DNA from: QYOJ01 sp964449285 | GTDB lineage: Bacteria; Bacteroidota; Bacteroidia; Bacteroidales; FEN-979 | DNA: 24,660 bases | Assembly: GCA_964449285.1 (NCBI GenBank) | Contig: CAYUZX010000050.1 | Location: forward strand, 1-24,660 | Direction of reading: 5' to 3' | Part shown: piece after piece, positions 1-8,905 of the stretch | Layout of the letters: every line of letters begins with the position of its first letter | Position numbering within the stretch: position 1 is the stretch's first letter | Made by a program: the position numbers and the translations under genes | Notes under the pieces: model-generated | What the model was told of the DNA's origin: nothing | The model's input: only the letters and a program-made list of their open reading frames with translations | Database searches by the model: none

Positions 1-69
1 CGTATCGCGTATCTCAAACTGAAGAACAAAAGTAACGAAATGTTTGATGCCCCGTACCCGACGATTTTG

Positions 70-77
70 TAACTTTG
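70..77 (+). promoter_or_regulatory. Bacteroidota-type -7 promoter element for mfd
   Basis: TAACTTTG matches the Bacteroidota -7 consensus TAnnTTTG exactly. A TTTG at 43-46 lies 23 bases upstream and fits the -33 element. Transcription would start near 82, leaving a leader of about 15 bases before the GTG at 98. This supports the GTG start. Confidence 0.65.
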
Positions 78-97
78 CACTCCTTCCCTGATAGATA

Positions 98-3000
98 GTG
101 AAAGCCAGCGAAATAGCATCTCTCTTCCTCCACGACCCCCGGAATCAAACCCTTGCCGGAGCTCTGGCTTCAGGTGAGATCCGTAAATTCCACCTGAAAG
201 GGCTTGCTGGCTCATCGAAAGCCTTTGCAACAGCTGTACAGTTCCGCCTGGCGCCTGCGCTACACCTCATCCTCCTTCCTGATAAAGAGAGGGCTGCCTA
301 TTTTCTGAATGACCTGGAACAGATCTTTGAAGAGAAGGATAAAAAATCTGAAGAGAAAAAGATCTTGTTTTTTCCCTCCTCTTACAAACGCGGTTACACG
401 GCCGGTGTGAGGGATAACCAGGGCCTTTTGTTGCGTACCGAAGTGATGAACAGGCTGCACCAGGGGGAGAAGGAGTTTATCGTGGTTAGCTACCCGGAAG
501 CCATGGCCGAAAAGGTGGCAGATAAACGTTTTTTTGAACAGCACACGCTGAAGCTGAAACAGGGAGAAGCGGTCTCACTCGATTTCGTTCTTGACCTGCT
601 GATTGAGTACGAATTTGAGCGGACCGACTTCGTGCTGGAGCCGGGCCAGTTTTCTCTTCGCGGCGGGTTGATCGATGTCTACTCTTTCGGCGGAGACCAC
701 CCTTACCGCATCGAATTCATCGGAGATAAGGCTGCGTCTATCCGTTCGTTTGACCCGGCGACACAGCTTTCGATAGATACGCACAAGGAGATCACGATCA
801 TCCCCGATATCCGGATTGATCCTGATAAGCGGATCGATTATACGTCAATATTCTCCTTCCTCTCTGAACAAACCGTCATCTGGGCAGAAGAGCTCGAAGT
901 CATTGCCGATGGAGTTGAACAATCTGCTGTGAACGATCTTTTCCTTGGCCGCGAAGGCTTCCTGAAAGAGATACAAGCTTTACCGGTGATTGAATCCGGG
1001 CACAGGACATTTTTTACACCTGACCTTGAACTGGCTTTCCACACCTCCCCTCAGCCCTCGTTCAACAAAAATTTTGACCTTTTGATTGCCCAGCTGCGGA
1101 AACATTCCAACGAGGGTTACAGAAACATCCTGCTTTCTGATAATCCCAGGCAAACCGACCGGCTGATGTCGATTCTGGAAGATATCCAGGCGAAGCAGCC
1201 CGATCAGCCACCCATTGAGTTTAGCTCCCTCTGCTACTCCATCCACGAAGGCTTCATCGATCACGACCTGAAGGCTGCCTTCTTCACCGATCACCAGATT
1301 TTCGAACGTCACCACCGCTTCAGGCTGCGGGACGGCTATGCCGGGAAGGAGGTGATGACCCTGAAAGAGCTTTACAGCTTGAACCCCGGAGATTATGTCA
1401 CTCACATCGATCATGGGATTGGGGTGTTCGACGGTCTGGAAAAGCTCGTCAACAATGGCAAGGAGCAGGAGGCGATCAGGCTCATCTATAAGAACCAGGA
1501 CATCCTCTACGTGAGCATTCACTCTCTCCACCGGATATCGAAATACTCGGGGAAGGAGGGAGCGACCCCAACGCTGAACCGGCTTGGATCCGACTCGTGG
1601 AAGAAGCTCAAGGCCCGCACCAAAAGCCGGGTCAAGGACATCGCCAAAGACCTCATCAAGCTCTACGCCGAGCGAAAGGCTACACATGGATTTTCCTGTG
1701 TCCCCGACACCTATTTGCAAACCGAGCTTGAAGCCTCTTTCATCTATGAAGATACACCGGATCAGATCAAGGCTACGCTGGATGTGAAGAAGGACATGGA
1801 AGCCGGTTTCCCGATGGATCGCCTGATCTGTGGCGATGTAGGGTTCGGGAAGACCGAAATTGCCATCCGGGCAGCTTTTAAAATGGTGTCAGAGAGTAAG
1901 CAGGTCGCGATCCTTGTCCCCACCACCATCCTGGCATTGCAGCATTTCAAGACCTTCTCCGACCGGCTCAAGGATTTTCCATGTAACATCAACTACCTCA
2001 ACAGGTTTAAAAGTGCAAAGGCACAGAAAAAGATTTTAGAGGAGCTGAAATCGGGAACGCTGGATATCGTAATCGGAACCCATCGGCTGCTGAGCAAAGA
2101 TATTGCATTCAAAGACCTGGGCTTGCTCATCATCGACGAAGAGCAAAAGTTCGGCGTATCAGCCAAGGAGAAGATCAAGCAGCTGCGGATCAATGTGGAT
2201 ACACTCACACTCACAGCCACGCCGATTCCCAGGACTCTCCAGTTTTCGCTGATGGGTGCACGCGACCTCTCGATCATCAACACAGCTCCGCCCAACAGGT
2301 TTCCTATACAGACGGAGATTTACCCTTTCAACGAGGAGGTGATCCGGGAAGCTATTCAGTACGAAATTTCACGGGGCGGACAGGTCTTTTTTGTCAACAC
2401 GCGTGTTCAGAACATCATGGAAGTCGCCGGAATGATCCAGCGCATTGTTCCGGATATCAATGTTGCCGTGGCACACGGACAGATGGAGGGAGCTAAACTG
2501 GAGCGGGTCATGCTCGATTTCATTGAGGGGGACCACGATGTGCTGGTGGCCACCACAATCATTGAATCGGGACTGGATATTCCCAATGTTAACACCATTA
2601 TTATCAATGATGCACAGCATTACGGATTGAGTGACCTGCACCAGCTACGCGGAAGGGTAGGGCGTTCCAACAAGAAGGCCTTCTGTTATTTGCTGGCCCC
2701 GCCGATGTCGGCCCTTACGGATGAAGCCCGGAAACGGCTGCGCGCCATCGAAGAGTTCGCCGACCTGGGAAGCGGATTTAACATAGCCATGAGGGACCTC
2801 GACATCCGGGGCGCCGGGAATATCCTGGGCGCCGAACAGAGCGGGTTTATCTCTGAGATTGGGTTTGACATGTATCAGAAGATCCTCAATGAAGCGATCC
2901 TGGAGTTGAAGGAGCAGGAGTTTAAAGATCTTTATCAGGTTGATCAACCGAAAGAGTTTGTCAAAGATTGTGTGATCGAGACCGACCTGGAGATTCTCAT

Positions 3001-3412
3001 ACCTGATCATTATATCACACATATTACCGAACGTCTGAGCCTTTACAAGGAACTTGATTCTATCGAAACGGAGGAGGAGCTGTTCCAATTCCGAAGCAGA
3101 CTGGTCGACCGGTTTGGACCGGTGCCTCTTCAAACCAAAGAACTGATACAGACCATCAGGTTGCGGTGGCAAGCCAGAAGTCTCGGATTTGAAAAGCTGG
3201 TACTGCGGAAAAGCAGACTGGCGGCTTACTTTCCCTCCGATCCTCAGTCGGGGTTCTACCAGTCGGAACAATTTTCTGCCTTCATTGAATTCATCAAAAC
3301 ACATCCTTCATATTGTCTGATGAAACAGGAACGTGACAGACTCTCACTGGTCTTCAGGGAGGTGCCGGGGATTGAAGCAGCTATCGGAAAACTTTCTGTT
3401 TTTCCAAGATAA
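98..3412 (+). CDS. mfd: Transcription-repair coupling factor Mfd
   Basis: Mfd is an ATP-dependent DNA translocase that pushes stalled RNA polymerase off DNA lesions and recruits UvrA. The 1104-residue length is normal for the family. The N-terminal part (about 1-350) is the UvrB-like damage-recognition region. The RNA-polymerase-interacting domain follows near residue 430 (GDYVTHIDHGIG). The superfamily 2 motor has Walker A GDVGFGKTE near 580, the DEEQ Walker B near 680, TATPIPRTL shortly after, and QLRGRVGRS (motif VI) near 847. The C-terminal TRCF domain ends the protein. The start is GTG: an in-frame TAG lies two codons upstream (92-94), and the promoter fits this start. The gene appears to be transcribed alone; the next gene has its own -7 element. 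It is intact, with no odd features beyond the GTG start. Confidence 0.97.
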   Translation: MKASEIASLFLHDPRNQTLAGALASGEIRKFHLKGLAGSSKAFATAVQFRLAPALHLILLPDKERAAYFLNDLEQIFEEKDKKSEEKKILFFPSSYKRGYTAGVRDNQGLLLRTEVMNRLHQGEKEFIVVSYPEAMAEKVADKRFFEQHTLKLKQGEAVSLDFVLDLLIEYEFERTDFVLEPGQFSLRGGLIDVYSFGGDHPYRIEFIGDKAASIRSFDPATQLSIDTHKEITIIPDIRIDPDKRIDYTSIFSFLSEQTVIWAEELEVIADGVEQSAVNDLFLGREGFLKEIQALPVIESGHRTFFTPDLELAFHTSPQPSFNKNFDLLIAQLRKHSNEGYRNILLSDNPRQTDRLMSILEDIQAKQPDQPPIEFSSLCYSIHEGFIDHDLKAAFFTDHQIFERHHRFRLRDGYAGKEVMTLKELYSLNPGDYVTHIDHGIGVFDGLEKLVNNGKEQEAIRLIYKNQDILYVSIHSLHRISKYSGKEGATPTLNRLGSDSWKKLKARTKSRVKDIAKDLIKLYAERKATHGFSCVPDTYLQTELEASFIYEDTPDQIKATLDVKKDMEAGFPMDRLICGDVGFGKTEIAIRAAFKMVSESKQVAILVPTTILALQHFKTFSDRLKDFPCNINYLNRFKSAKAQKKILEELKSGTLDIVIGTHRLLSKDIAFKDLGLLIIDEEQKFGVSAKEKIKQLRINVDTLTLTATPIPRTLQFSLMGARDLSIINTAPPNRFPIQTEIYPFNEEVIREAIQYEISRGGQVFFVNTRVQNIMEVAGMIQRIVPDINVAVAHGQMEGAKLERVMLDFIEGDHDVLVATTIIESGLDIPNVNTIIINDAQHYGLSDLHQLRGRVGRSNKKAFCYLLAPPMSALTDEARKRLRAIEEFADLGSGFNIAMRDLDIRGAGNILGAEQSGFISEIGFDMYQKILNEAILELKEQEFKDLYQVDQPKEFVKDCVIETDLEILIPDHYITHITERLSLYKELDSIETEEELFQFRSRLVDRFGPVPLQTKELIQTIRLRWQARSLGFEKLVLRKSRLAAYFPSDPQSGFYQSEQFSAFIEFIKTHPSYCLMKQERDRLSLVFREVPGIEAAIGKLSVFPR

Positions 3413-3435
3413 CTGCAAATGTTCCTAATTTTTTT

Positions 3436-3443
3436 TACTTTTG
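3436..3443 (+). promoter_or_regulatory. -7 promoter element for the CNNM/CorC gene
   Basis: TACTTTTG is a perfect TAnnTTTG match ending 18 bases before the ATG at 3462. It sits in the 49-base gap after mfd. I see no convincing -33 TTG. It implies separate transcription of the downstream gene. Confidence 0.55.
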
Positions 3444-3461
3444 AATAATTGATATGACCTT

Positions 3462-4772
3462 ATGGAGTTTTTTATTCTTGCAATCCTAATCCTTGTCAGC
3501 GGCATCTTCTCCATGTATGAGATTGCTCTGGTATCTTGCCGGGAATCCAGGCTTCAGGAAAAAGCTGAAGATGGAAATATAGGGGCGAAGATAGCGCTGG
3601 GCCAGCTAAAAAAAATCGAAGACTTCCTCTCTACCATGCAGATCGGGATTACACTCGCCAGCATCCTTGCAGGAGCATACGGCGGTGTTGCTATAACAGC
3701 TAAAATACTACCTTATCTCCAGGGACTTAATATTGATCCTGATCTGTTATATAGGATAACATTATCCCTGGTTGTGACTTTTGTTACCTATTTTACGCTG
3801 GTTTTCGGGGAGACGGTGCCAAAGTCGATCGCTTTCAAGCATTCAGAACCAATCACCATCACACTTGCCCCGTTTATGAAGGGGGTGGCAAAGGTGCTTC
3901 ACCCACTGGTTTGGGTGTTGAGCATGTCAACCAAAGGGATCATGAAACTCTTCGGAGTGAAAAGCAGTACAGAGCCTCATATCACGGAAGAGGAGCTGAA
4001 GCTGATGATCCGCCAGAGTTCCGAACATGGCGTGATTGACAAGCAGGAGTCGGAGATCATCAAAGATGTATTCCGCTTTGGAGCAAAGACAGCCTTCTCC
4101 ATCATGACACCCAGGATCGATATCCGTTGGATTGATCTGACTATGCAGAAGGATGAAATCTTAGGACTCATCAATGAAATGGGATATTCGAAATACCCGG
4201 TTGGCGATGGATCACTCGACCAGATAAAGGGCATTCTCGTGGTCAAAGACCTGATCGGGATTCTTCACTCAGGGGATACGCCTGATATTACATCCATCCT
4301 GTCAGAACCTCTCTATGTGACAGAGAACATGTCGGCATCCGACATCCTGGAGAAATTCAGGGAACGGAAGATCCACATAGCAATCGTCGTAGATGAGTAT
4401 GGTACTGTTGAGGGACTGATTACGCTCCACGACCTGGTGGAACATATTCTGGGCGACCTGCCCGACCTCTCTGATAAGGAGCCTCCCGACTACGAACAGA
4501 ATCCTGATGGGTCATACATCATCAGTGGCAGTATGAACTTCTGGGAGTTAGCCGATATGCTGGAGATTCCGGACCTGGATGATGAAGAGTTTGAAGAAGA
4601 GGCCCGGAACTTCAGTACTGTTGGGGGATTGGCTATGTATACCCTGGGAAGCATTCCGGAGGTGAACGATCACTTCACATTTGGTGGCTACGACTTCTCC
4701 ATTCTCGAGATGGATGGAAATCGGGTGGCAAGTCTCTCTGTTCACATATCAAAAAATCAACCGGAAGGCTGA
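3462..4772 (+). CDS. CNNM/CorC (HlyC)-family membrane protein with CBS pair
   Basis: A 436-residue integral membrane protein of the hemolysin-C/CorC/CNNM family, whose members are linked to magnesium, cobalt or sodium transport. Residues about 1-185 form the DUF21/CNNM membrane domain: a hydrophobic N-terminus, the segment MQIGITLASILAGAYGG, and the motif FGETVPKSIAF. A CBS pair follows (about 205-335, including HIAIVVDEYGTVEGL and ITLHDLVEHILGD), which in relatives binds adenine nucleotides. The C-terminal CorC_HlyC domain (about 345-430) includes a DEEFEEEARNFSTVGG stretch. The start is the ATG 18 bases after a good -7 element. Bacteroidota also have a related gliding protein, GldE, but nothing here points to that role, and no gld gene is nearby. 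The transported ion cannot be told from sequence. Confidence 0.9.
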   Translation: MEFFILAILILVSGIFSMYEIALVSCRESRLQEKAEDGNIGAKIALGQLKKIEDFLSTMQIGITLASILAGAYGGVAITAKILPYLQGLNIDPDLLYRITLSLVVTFVTYFTLVFGETVPKSIAFKHSEPITITLAPFMKGVAKVLHPLVWVLSMSTKGIMKLFGVKSSTEPHITEEELKLMIRQSSEHGVIDKQESEIIKDVFRFGAKTAFSIMTPRIDIRWIDLTMQKDEILGLINEMGYSKYPVGDGSLDQIKGILVVKDLIGILHSGDTPDITSILSEPLYVTENMSASDILEKFRERKIHIAIVVDEYGTVEGLITLHDLVEHILGDLPDLSDKEPPDYEQNPDGSYIISGSMNFWELADMLEIPDLDDEEFEEEARNFSTVGGLAMYTLGSIPEVNDHFTFGGYDFSILEMDGNRVASLSVHISKNQPEG

Positions 4773-4822
4773 AAGTTACTAACAATTAACAATTCAGTAA
4801 TCCCATCTCCTTTCACTTTTCT

Positions 4823-4830
4823 TATTTTTG
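4823..4830 (+). promoter_or_regulatory. -7 promoter element for the lamin-tail protein gene
   Basis: TATTTTTG matches TAnnTTTG exactly, 36 bases before the ATG at 4867. It overlaps a possible in-frame TTG start at 4828, so transcription would begin downstream of that TTG. This decides the start in favour of 4867. Confidence 0.6.
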
Positions 4831-4866
4831 TCATTCGTCAATAGGTATAATCAAATCTTATATGTT

Positions 4867-5883
4867 ATGAAGAAACTTTACCTTTTCATTATTGCTTTAG
4901 CTATGGTCGGATACATTTCTGCTCAAGACTGCTCAGACCTCTTTATTTCGGAATATGTGGAGGGGTGGTACAATAACAAAGCGATTGAAATTTACAACCC
5001 TACCCCCAATGTCATCACCTTTACCAATACCTACCGGTTGATCCGATGGTCGAACGGCTCTACCATTGCCGATCAGGATATTCTGTATGTATTGCCCTTG
5101 ACGGGAGATATTCAGCCCTACCAGGCTCTTGTCATCATTCAGGATACCAACTTCCCGGGACAGGATTCCATGGTGTGGGCCGGATTGAGAGCTAAGGCGG
5201 ATTACCTCGCTCCTGCCGATTATAATGCCGGAACCCAGGGATGCCGGGTTGTTTTCTGGAATGGCGATGACGCTATTTCTATCCAGAAAAAAACAGGTGG
5301 GAACTGGGTGGATATAGATATCTTCGCTGAGATTGGTGTTCGGCCTCTCAACTGGCAGGGAGAGGTCACTCCTGCAGGCGCCTGGACCGATACGCCCCCC
5401 TACTGGAGAGGGGAAGGTGCATATCTGACCCAGAATCAAAGCCTGATCCGTAAGCCAACAATCAAGCATGGCATCAATAGAGTCACAATGAACACATATG
5501 GAGATACAGTGACCGGAGGTTTCCCCAACAGCTTCAACGCCCTTGTTGAGTTTGATTCACTTCCAGCCAACTTTTTTGACAGCCTCGGACTTCATACGTG
5601 TGATTGTAAATCACTGAGCATCAAGGATCGGCAAAATCCGGATCGGACTCAGATTTTTCCCAATCCGGTAACCGGAAATCAGGTCACCCTCCGTGCCCTT
5701 GAACCGATTGAATCCATCGAAGTCTACAGCATGTTGGGAGAGCGCATCTACATGATGAAACTCATCGCCAATACGCGTGAGGTCGTGCTTGATATTACAT
5801 CTAACATGCGGAACAGTGTTCTGATGGTTCAGGTAAATACAAGAAATAACAGGGTGTCCACGCTAAAGATGGTGGTCCGGTAA
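4867..5883 (+). CDS. Secreted lamin-tail-domain protein with T9SS sorting domain
   Basis: A predicted exported protein of 338 residues. The N-terminus MKKLYLFIIALAMVGYISAQ is a Sec signal peptide. A lamin tail domain follows (about 21-190), with the family hallmarks LFISEYVEG, NNKAIEIYNPT, VVFWNGDDAI and QSLIRKPTI. Such domains accompany extracellular nucleases and other secreted enzymes, often as binding modules; no catalytic domain is visible here. The C-terminal 80 residues (QIFPNPVTGNQVTL through the final TLKMVVR) are a type A T9SS sorting domain, so the protein should cross the outer membrane and be released or surface-anchored. An in-frame TTG 13 codons upstream (4828) is rejected because the promoter overlaps it and it would bury the signal peptide. 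The TonB-dependent receptor starts 15 bases downstream, so the two are probably co-transcribed and may act together in capturing an extracellular substrate. Confidence 0.85.
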   Translation: MKKLYLFIIALAMVGYISAQDCSDLFISEYVEGWYNNKAIEIYNPTPNVITFTNTYRLIRWSNGSTIADQDILYVLPLTGDIQPYQALVIIQDTNFPGQDSMVWAGLRAKADYLAPADYNAGTQGCRVVFWNGDDAISIQKKTGGNWVDIDIFAEIGVRPLNWQGEVTPAGAWTDTPPYWRGEGAYLTQNQSLIRKPTIKHGINRVTMNTYGDTVTGGFPNSFNALVEFDSLPANFFDSLGLHTCDCKSLSIKDRQNPDRTQIFPNPVTGNQVTLRALEPIESIEVYSMLGERIYMMKLIANTREVVLDITSNMRNSVLMVQVNTRNNRVSTLKMVVR

Positions 5884-5898
5884 TGGGCAGGAAATGGT

Positions 5899-8775
5899 AT
5901 GAGGATTCTATCAATCATTTTTATCGCTCTCCTCTTCCCAGGATTCCTTAGCGCACAGCTTTTTACAATCAAAGGAACTGTCTCGGATGCCACTACGGGT
6001 GAAACCCTGATAGGGGCATCAATCCTGTATGGTGAAGGGAAAGGAGTTGTGACCGACATGGATGGACAGTATGAACTGAAAGTCCCCAGCGGGACATACA
6101 CCATCAGGGTTTCCTATGTAGGCTACCTGGAACAGACACAGATCCTGACGACAGGCAGCAAACCGGTAACCCTCAATTTCAAACTTAAAACCATGACCCT
6201 CACCGAAGTGGAGGTCGTAGCGGATATGGCGCTGACCCGGGAAACGCCGGTGGCCTTTTCAACGATCAGGCCGAAAGAGATTCAGGAAGAGCTGGCTTCA
6301 CAGGATATTCCGATGATCCTGAATAAAACACCCGGGGCATATGCTACCCAGCAGGGGGGGGGTGATGGGGATGCCCGGATCAACATCCGTGGATTTAGCC
6401 AGCGAAACCTTGCCGTGATGATCGACGGGATCCCGGTCAACGATATGGAGAATGGATGGGTTTACTGGTCAAACTGGTTTGGGCTGGATGCCGTGACGCG
6501 GAATATTCAGGTACAACGTGGCCTTGGCGCGTCCAAACTGGCGCTGCCTTCTGTAGGAGGAACCATGAATATCCTGACTCAGAGCATTGAAACCAAACTG
6601 GGAGGCAGCATCAAGCAGGAGGTGGGGAGTGATGGTTTCATGAGAACAACCCTTGGTGTAACCACCGGCCAGATGAAACATGGATGGGGTGTGACACTTT
6701 CCGGCTCCTATAAACAAGGGAAGGGCTGGGTGGATAACACCTGGACCAAAGGATGGTTTTTTTACCTCAGGGTGGATAAAAAATTGGGAAACCACCTGAT
6801 TACCTTCTCAGCCATGGGAGCGCCCCAGGAACATGCACAGCGGTCCTATAAAAAGACGATTGCCACGTTTGACAAAAATTATGCTGCCAAACTGGGAGTG
6901 GATACTGCCAATTTAGGCCCATCCTTTGGAATCAAATACAACCCCAACTGGGGGTATCTGAACCGGTGGCAATATGGCTCAAACGGGGAGGTATTATACC
7001 AGGATGAGCCAGAGAAGCTTTCCCAGGCCATGAACTACTATTTTAAACCACAGCTTAGCCTTCGCGATTTCTGGAGAATACACGACAAGTTATACTTGTC
7101 TAACATTATCTACGCTTCATTTGGCCAGGGTGGAGGTACCGGAACGGCAACATCCGACAAATTCGGCTCACCCGGAAGCTCTACGCCACCCCTCGATCCG
7201 TTTACTGGCCAGGTAATGTTCCAGAATTATTACAACTCCAATATGGAAGATTCTACCGGACGATCAAGCGGCATCCTGCGAAGCAGCCGGAATGACCATT
7301 ACTGGTTTGGATTGCTCTCTACATTTAACTGGGAGATTACGGGTGAATGGACTCTTTCGGGCGGCCTCGATCTTCGGACATATCGCGGAGAGCATTACCG
7401 TGAGGTATATGATCTGCTTGGTGGATCCTTTTTCCTGGACAACTCCAATAGAAATAAATCCTGGAATCAGAAGCTGTATGATGACGATAAAATCCTTTAC
7501 AACAACGACAGCAAAGTTCGATGGGGAGGCTTGTTTGTGCAGGCAGAATTTAAACGGGGAGGTTGGACCGCGTTTCTGAACCTGACTGCCGCACTGTCTG
7601 CTTATCAGCGGATTGACTATTTCCGGAAAAAGGATGTTACCCTTGATAATATCAGCTATACTGAGGTTGTTGGGTATGGGGATGTTTTTTATTACAATGG
7701 TTCCCAGAACCTCATCTATTCAATGGTAGCCGGCGATTCTCAGTTCCAGTCTAACGATACTACGTTCGTTGTCAAACGGGCGGGATCTACGCGTGACACC
7801 CTCTATATTGTGGATGCCAGCAGTTATGATATGAACTCCCCGGAAGCCCGGTTTACCAGGACGCCATGGCGGATATTTCCCGGATATACAGTGAAGGGAG
7901 GTGTCAATTACAACATTGATGAGCGAAACAATGTCTATATGAACCTGGGCTACCTCTCCCGCGCGCCACGATTCAACAATGTGTTTGATACGGATAACAA
8001 AGAGTTTCTGGATATCCGCAACGAAGTCGTCCAGGCGTTCGAACTGGGATACAGCTACTATTCGAAAAAAATCGGACTGAACATTAACGGGTACCTTACC
8101 AACTGGAAGAACAAACCGCTGGATAGCCCGATTTATGCTACATTTGAAGAGGATTCATATCCTGTGAATATCAATGGCATTGATGCTTTCCATATGGGGA
8201 TTGAACTTCAGTTCGGTTGGAAAATCATCCCCTCCCTGCAATGGGATCAGGTCGCTTCCTGGGGCGACTGGCGATGGATGTCGGCCGATACCGCTTATAT
8301 CTATAGCGAAGCCAACACCCTGATCAAGAAGTTTTACTTCAATGCCAAGGGAGTGCATGTTGGCGATGCAGCCCAGTTTCAGTTGATGGAGAGTCTGCGA
8401 TGGGAGATCATTAAACGGTTGTACGTCTCAGGGTCATTTACCCTCTTTGCCAAAAACTTTTCAAATATGGATCCGGTAACACTAAGCCCCGACTACAATC
8501 CGAACTATCTGGATGAAAATGGGAAACCAAGGGATTCATGGGAACTTCCGTTATATTACCTGGTTGACCTGAATGCCGGATATCGGTTTGTATTCAAGAA
8601 TTTTAAACTGGACCTGCGGGGTACCGTGCTGAACCTGCTTGACCAGAAATACATCGCCGATGCCCAAAATAACGATTCTTATTCCACGAGTAAAACAGAC
8701 TTCGATGCAGCATCTGCAGGGGTTTTCTTCGGCCTGGGTAGAAGGTTCAACTTTTCAATCATGATAAGCTATTAA
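5899..8775 (+). CDS. TonB-dependent outer-membrane receptor
   Basis: A 958-residue outer-membrane channel that imports a ligand using TonB energy. Residues 1-20 are a signal peptide (MRILSIIFIALLFPGFLSAQ). Residues 22-108 are a carboxypeptidase-regulatory-like domain (FTIKGTVSDATTGETLIGAS), typical of Bacteroidota receptors. The plug follows (about 115-230), with INIRGFSQRNLAVMIDGIPV and NDMENGWVYWSNW. The rest is beta-barrel, ending in an aromatic residue (FNFSIMISY). No SusD-like lipoprotein adjoins it, so it is not a classical SusCD pair. The plug motif NDMENG is common in single receptors of this type. The gene follows the lamin-tail gene by 15 bases, probably in one transcript. A nine-G run (6354-6362) encodes part of a conserved Gly-rich turn at residues 153-155 and could slip. 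The ligand is unknown. Confidence 0.93.
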   Translation: MRILSIIFIALLFPGFLSAQLFTIKGTVSDATTGETLIGASILYGEGKGVVTDMDGQYELKVPSGTYTIRVSYVGYLEQTQILTTGSKPVTLNFKLKTMTLTEVEVVADMALTRETPVAFSTIRPKEIQEELASQDIPMILNKTPGAYATQQGGGDGDARINIRGFSQRNLAVMIDGIPVNDMENGWVYWSNWFGLDAVTRNIQVQRGLGASKLALPSVGGTMNILTQSIETKLGGSIKQEVGSDGFMRTTLGVTTGQMKHGWGVTLSGSYKQGKGWVDNTWTKGWFFYLRVDKKLGNHLITFSAMGAPQEHAQRSYKKTIATFDKNYAAKLGVDTANLGPSFGIKYNPNWGYLNRWQYGSNGEVLYQDEPEKLSQAMNYYFKPQLSLRDFWRIHDKLYLSNIIYASFGQGGGTGTATSDKFGSPGSSTPPLDPFTGQVMFQNYYNSNMEDSTGRSSGILRSSRNDHYWFGLLSTFNWEITGEWTLSGGLDLRTYRGEHYREVYDLLGGSFFLDNSNRNKSWNQKLYDDDKILYNNDSKVRWGGLFVQAEFKRGGWTAFLNLTAALSAYQRIDYFRKKDVTLDNISYTEVVGYGDVFYYNGSQNLIYSMVAGDSQFQSNDTTFVVKRAGSTRDTLYIVDASSYDMNSPEARFTRTPWRIFPGYTVKGGVNYNIDERNNVYMNLGYLSRAPRFNNVFDTDNKEFLDIRNEVVQAFELGYSYYSKKIGLNINGYLTNWKNKPLDSPIYATFEEDSYPVNINGIDAFHMGIELQFGWKIIPSLQWDQVASWGDWRWMSADTAYIYSEANTLIKKFYFNAKGVHVGDAAQFQLMESLRWEIIKRLYVSGSFTLFAKNFSNMDPVTLSPDYNPNYLDENGKPRDSWELPLYYLVDLNAGYRFVFKNFKLDLRGTVLNLLDQKYIADAQNNDSYSTSKTDFDAASAGVFFGLGRRFNFSIMISY
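6354..6362 (+). repeat. Nine-G homopolymer inside the TonB receptor gene
   Basis: Nine consecutive G residues encode the last base of Gln152 and the glycines 153-155 of the plug domain. A gain or loss of one G would shift the frame early in the protein. Tracts of this kind are phase-variable in other bacteria; here that is only a possibility. Confidence 0.9.
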
Positions 8776-8781
8776 AGGAAA

Positions 8782-8821
8782 TAGCGAGGTAGCGAGGTAG
8801 CGAGGTAGCGAGGTAGCGAAA
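8782..8821 (+). repeat. Octanucleotide tandem repeat (TAGCGAGG)n
   Basis: Four exact copies of TAGCGAGG (8782-8813) are followed by one degenerate copy, TAGCGAAA (8814-8821). The array begins 6 bases after the TonB receptor stop codon. It is not a palindrome, has no spacers and encodes nothing. The rest of this 130-base gap holds no clear promoter or terminator. Confidence 0.95.
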
Positions 8822-8905
8822 TGGCGTTGCAGTGATAGTGATGATGATTCAACTAGAAACAACTAACGATAAAATTATTAGTCTTAATAAGATAGAAAAC
8901 AGAAA

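Noticed and set aside
980..1720. A 246-codon open frame on the minus strand within mfd, and a similar one at 2645-3304
   Set aside because: They lie wholly antisense to a well-supported Mfd and their translations show no recognisable domain. They are frame shadows of a GC-moderate gene.
4828..4866. A 13-codon N-terminal extension of the lamin-tail protein from a TTG start
   Set aside because: The TTG overlaps the -7 promoter element, and the downstream ATG begins a standard signal peptide.
8782..8821. The short tandem arrays (8782, 12191, 13961, 15231) as CRISPR arrays
   Set aside because: The units are only 7-8 bp and contiguous with no spacers, and there are no cas genes.
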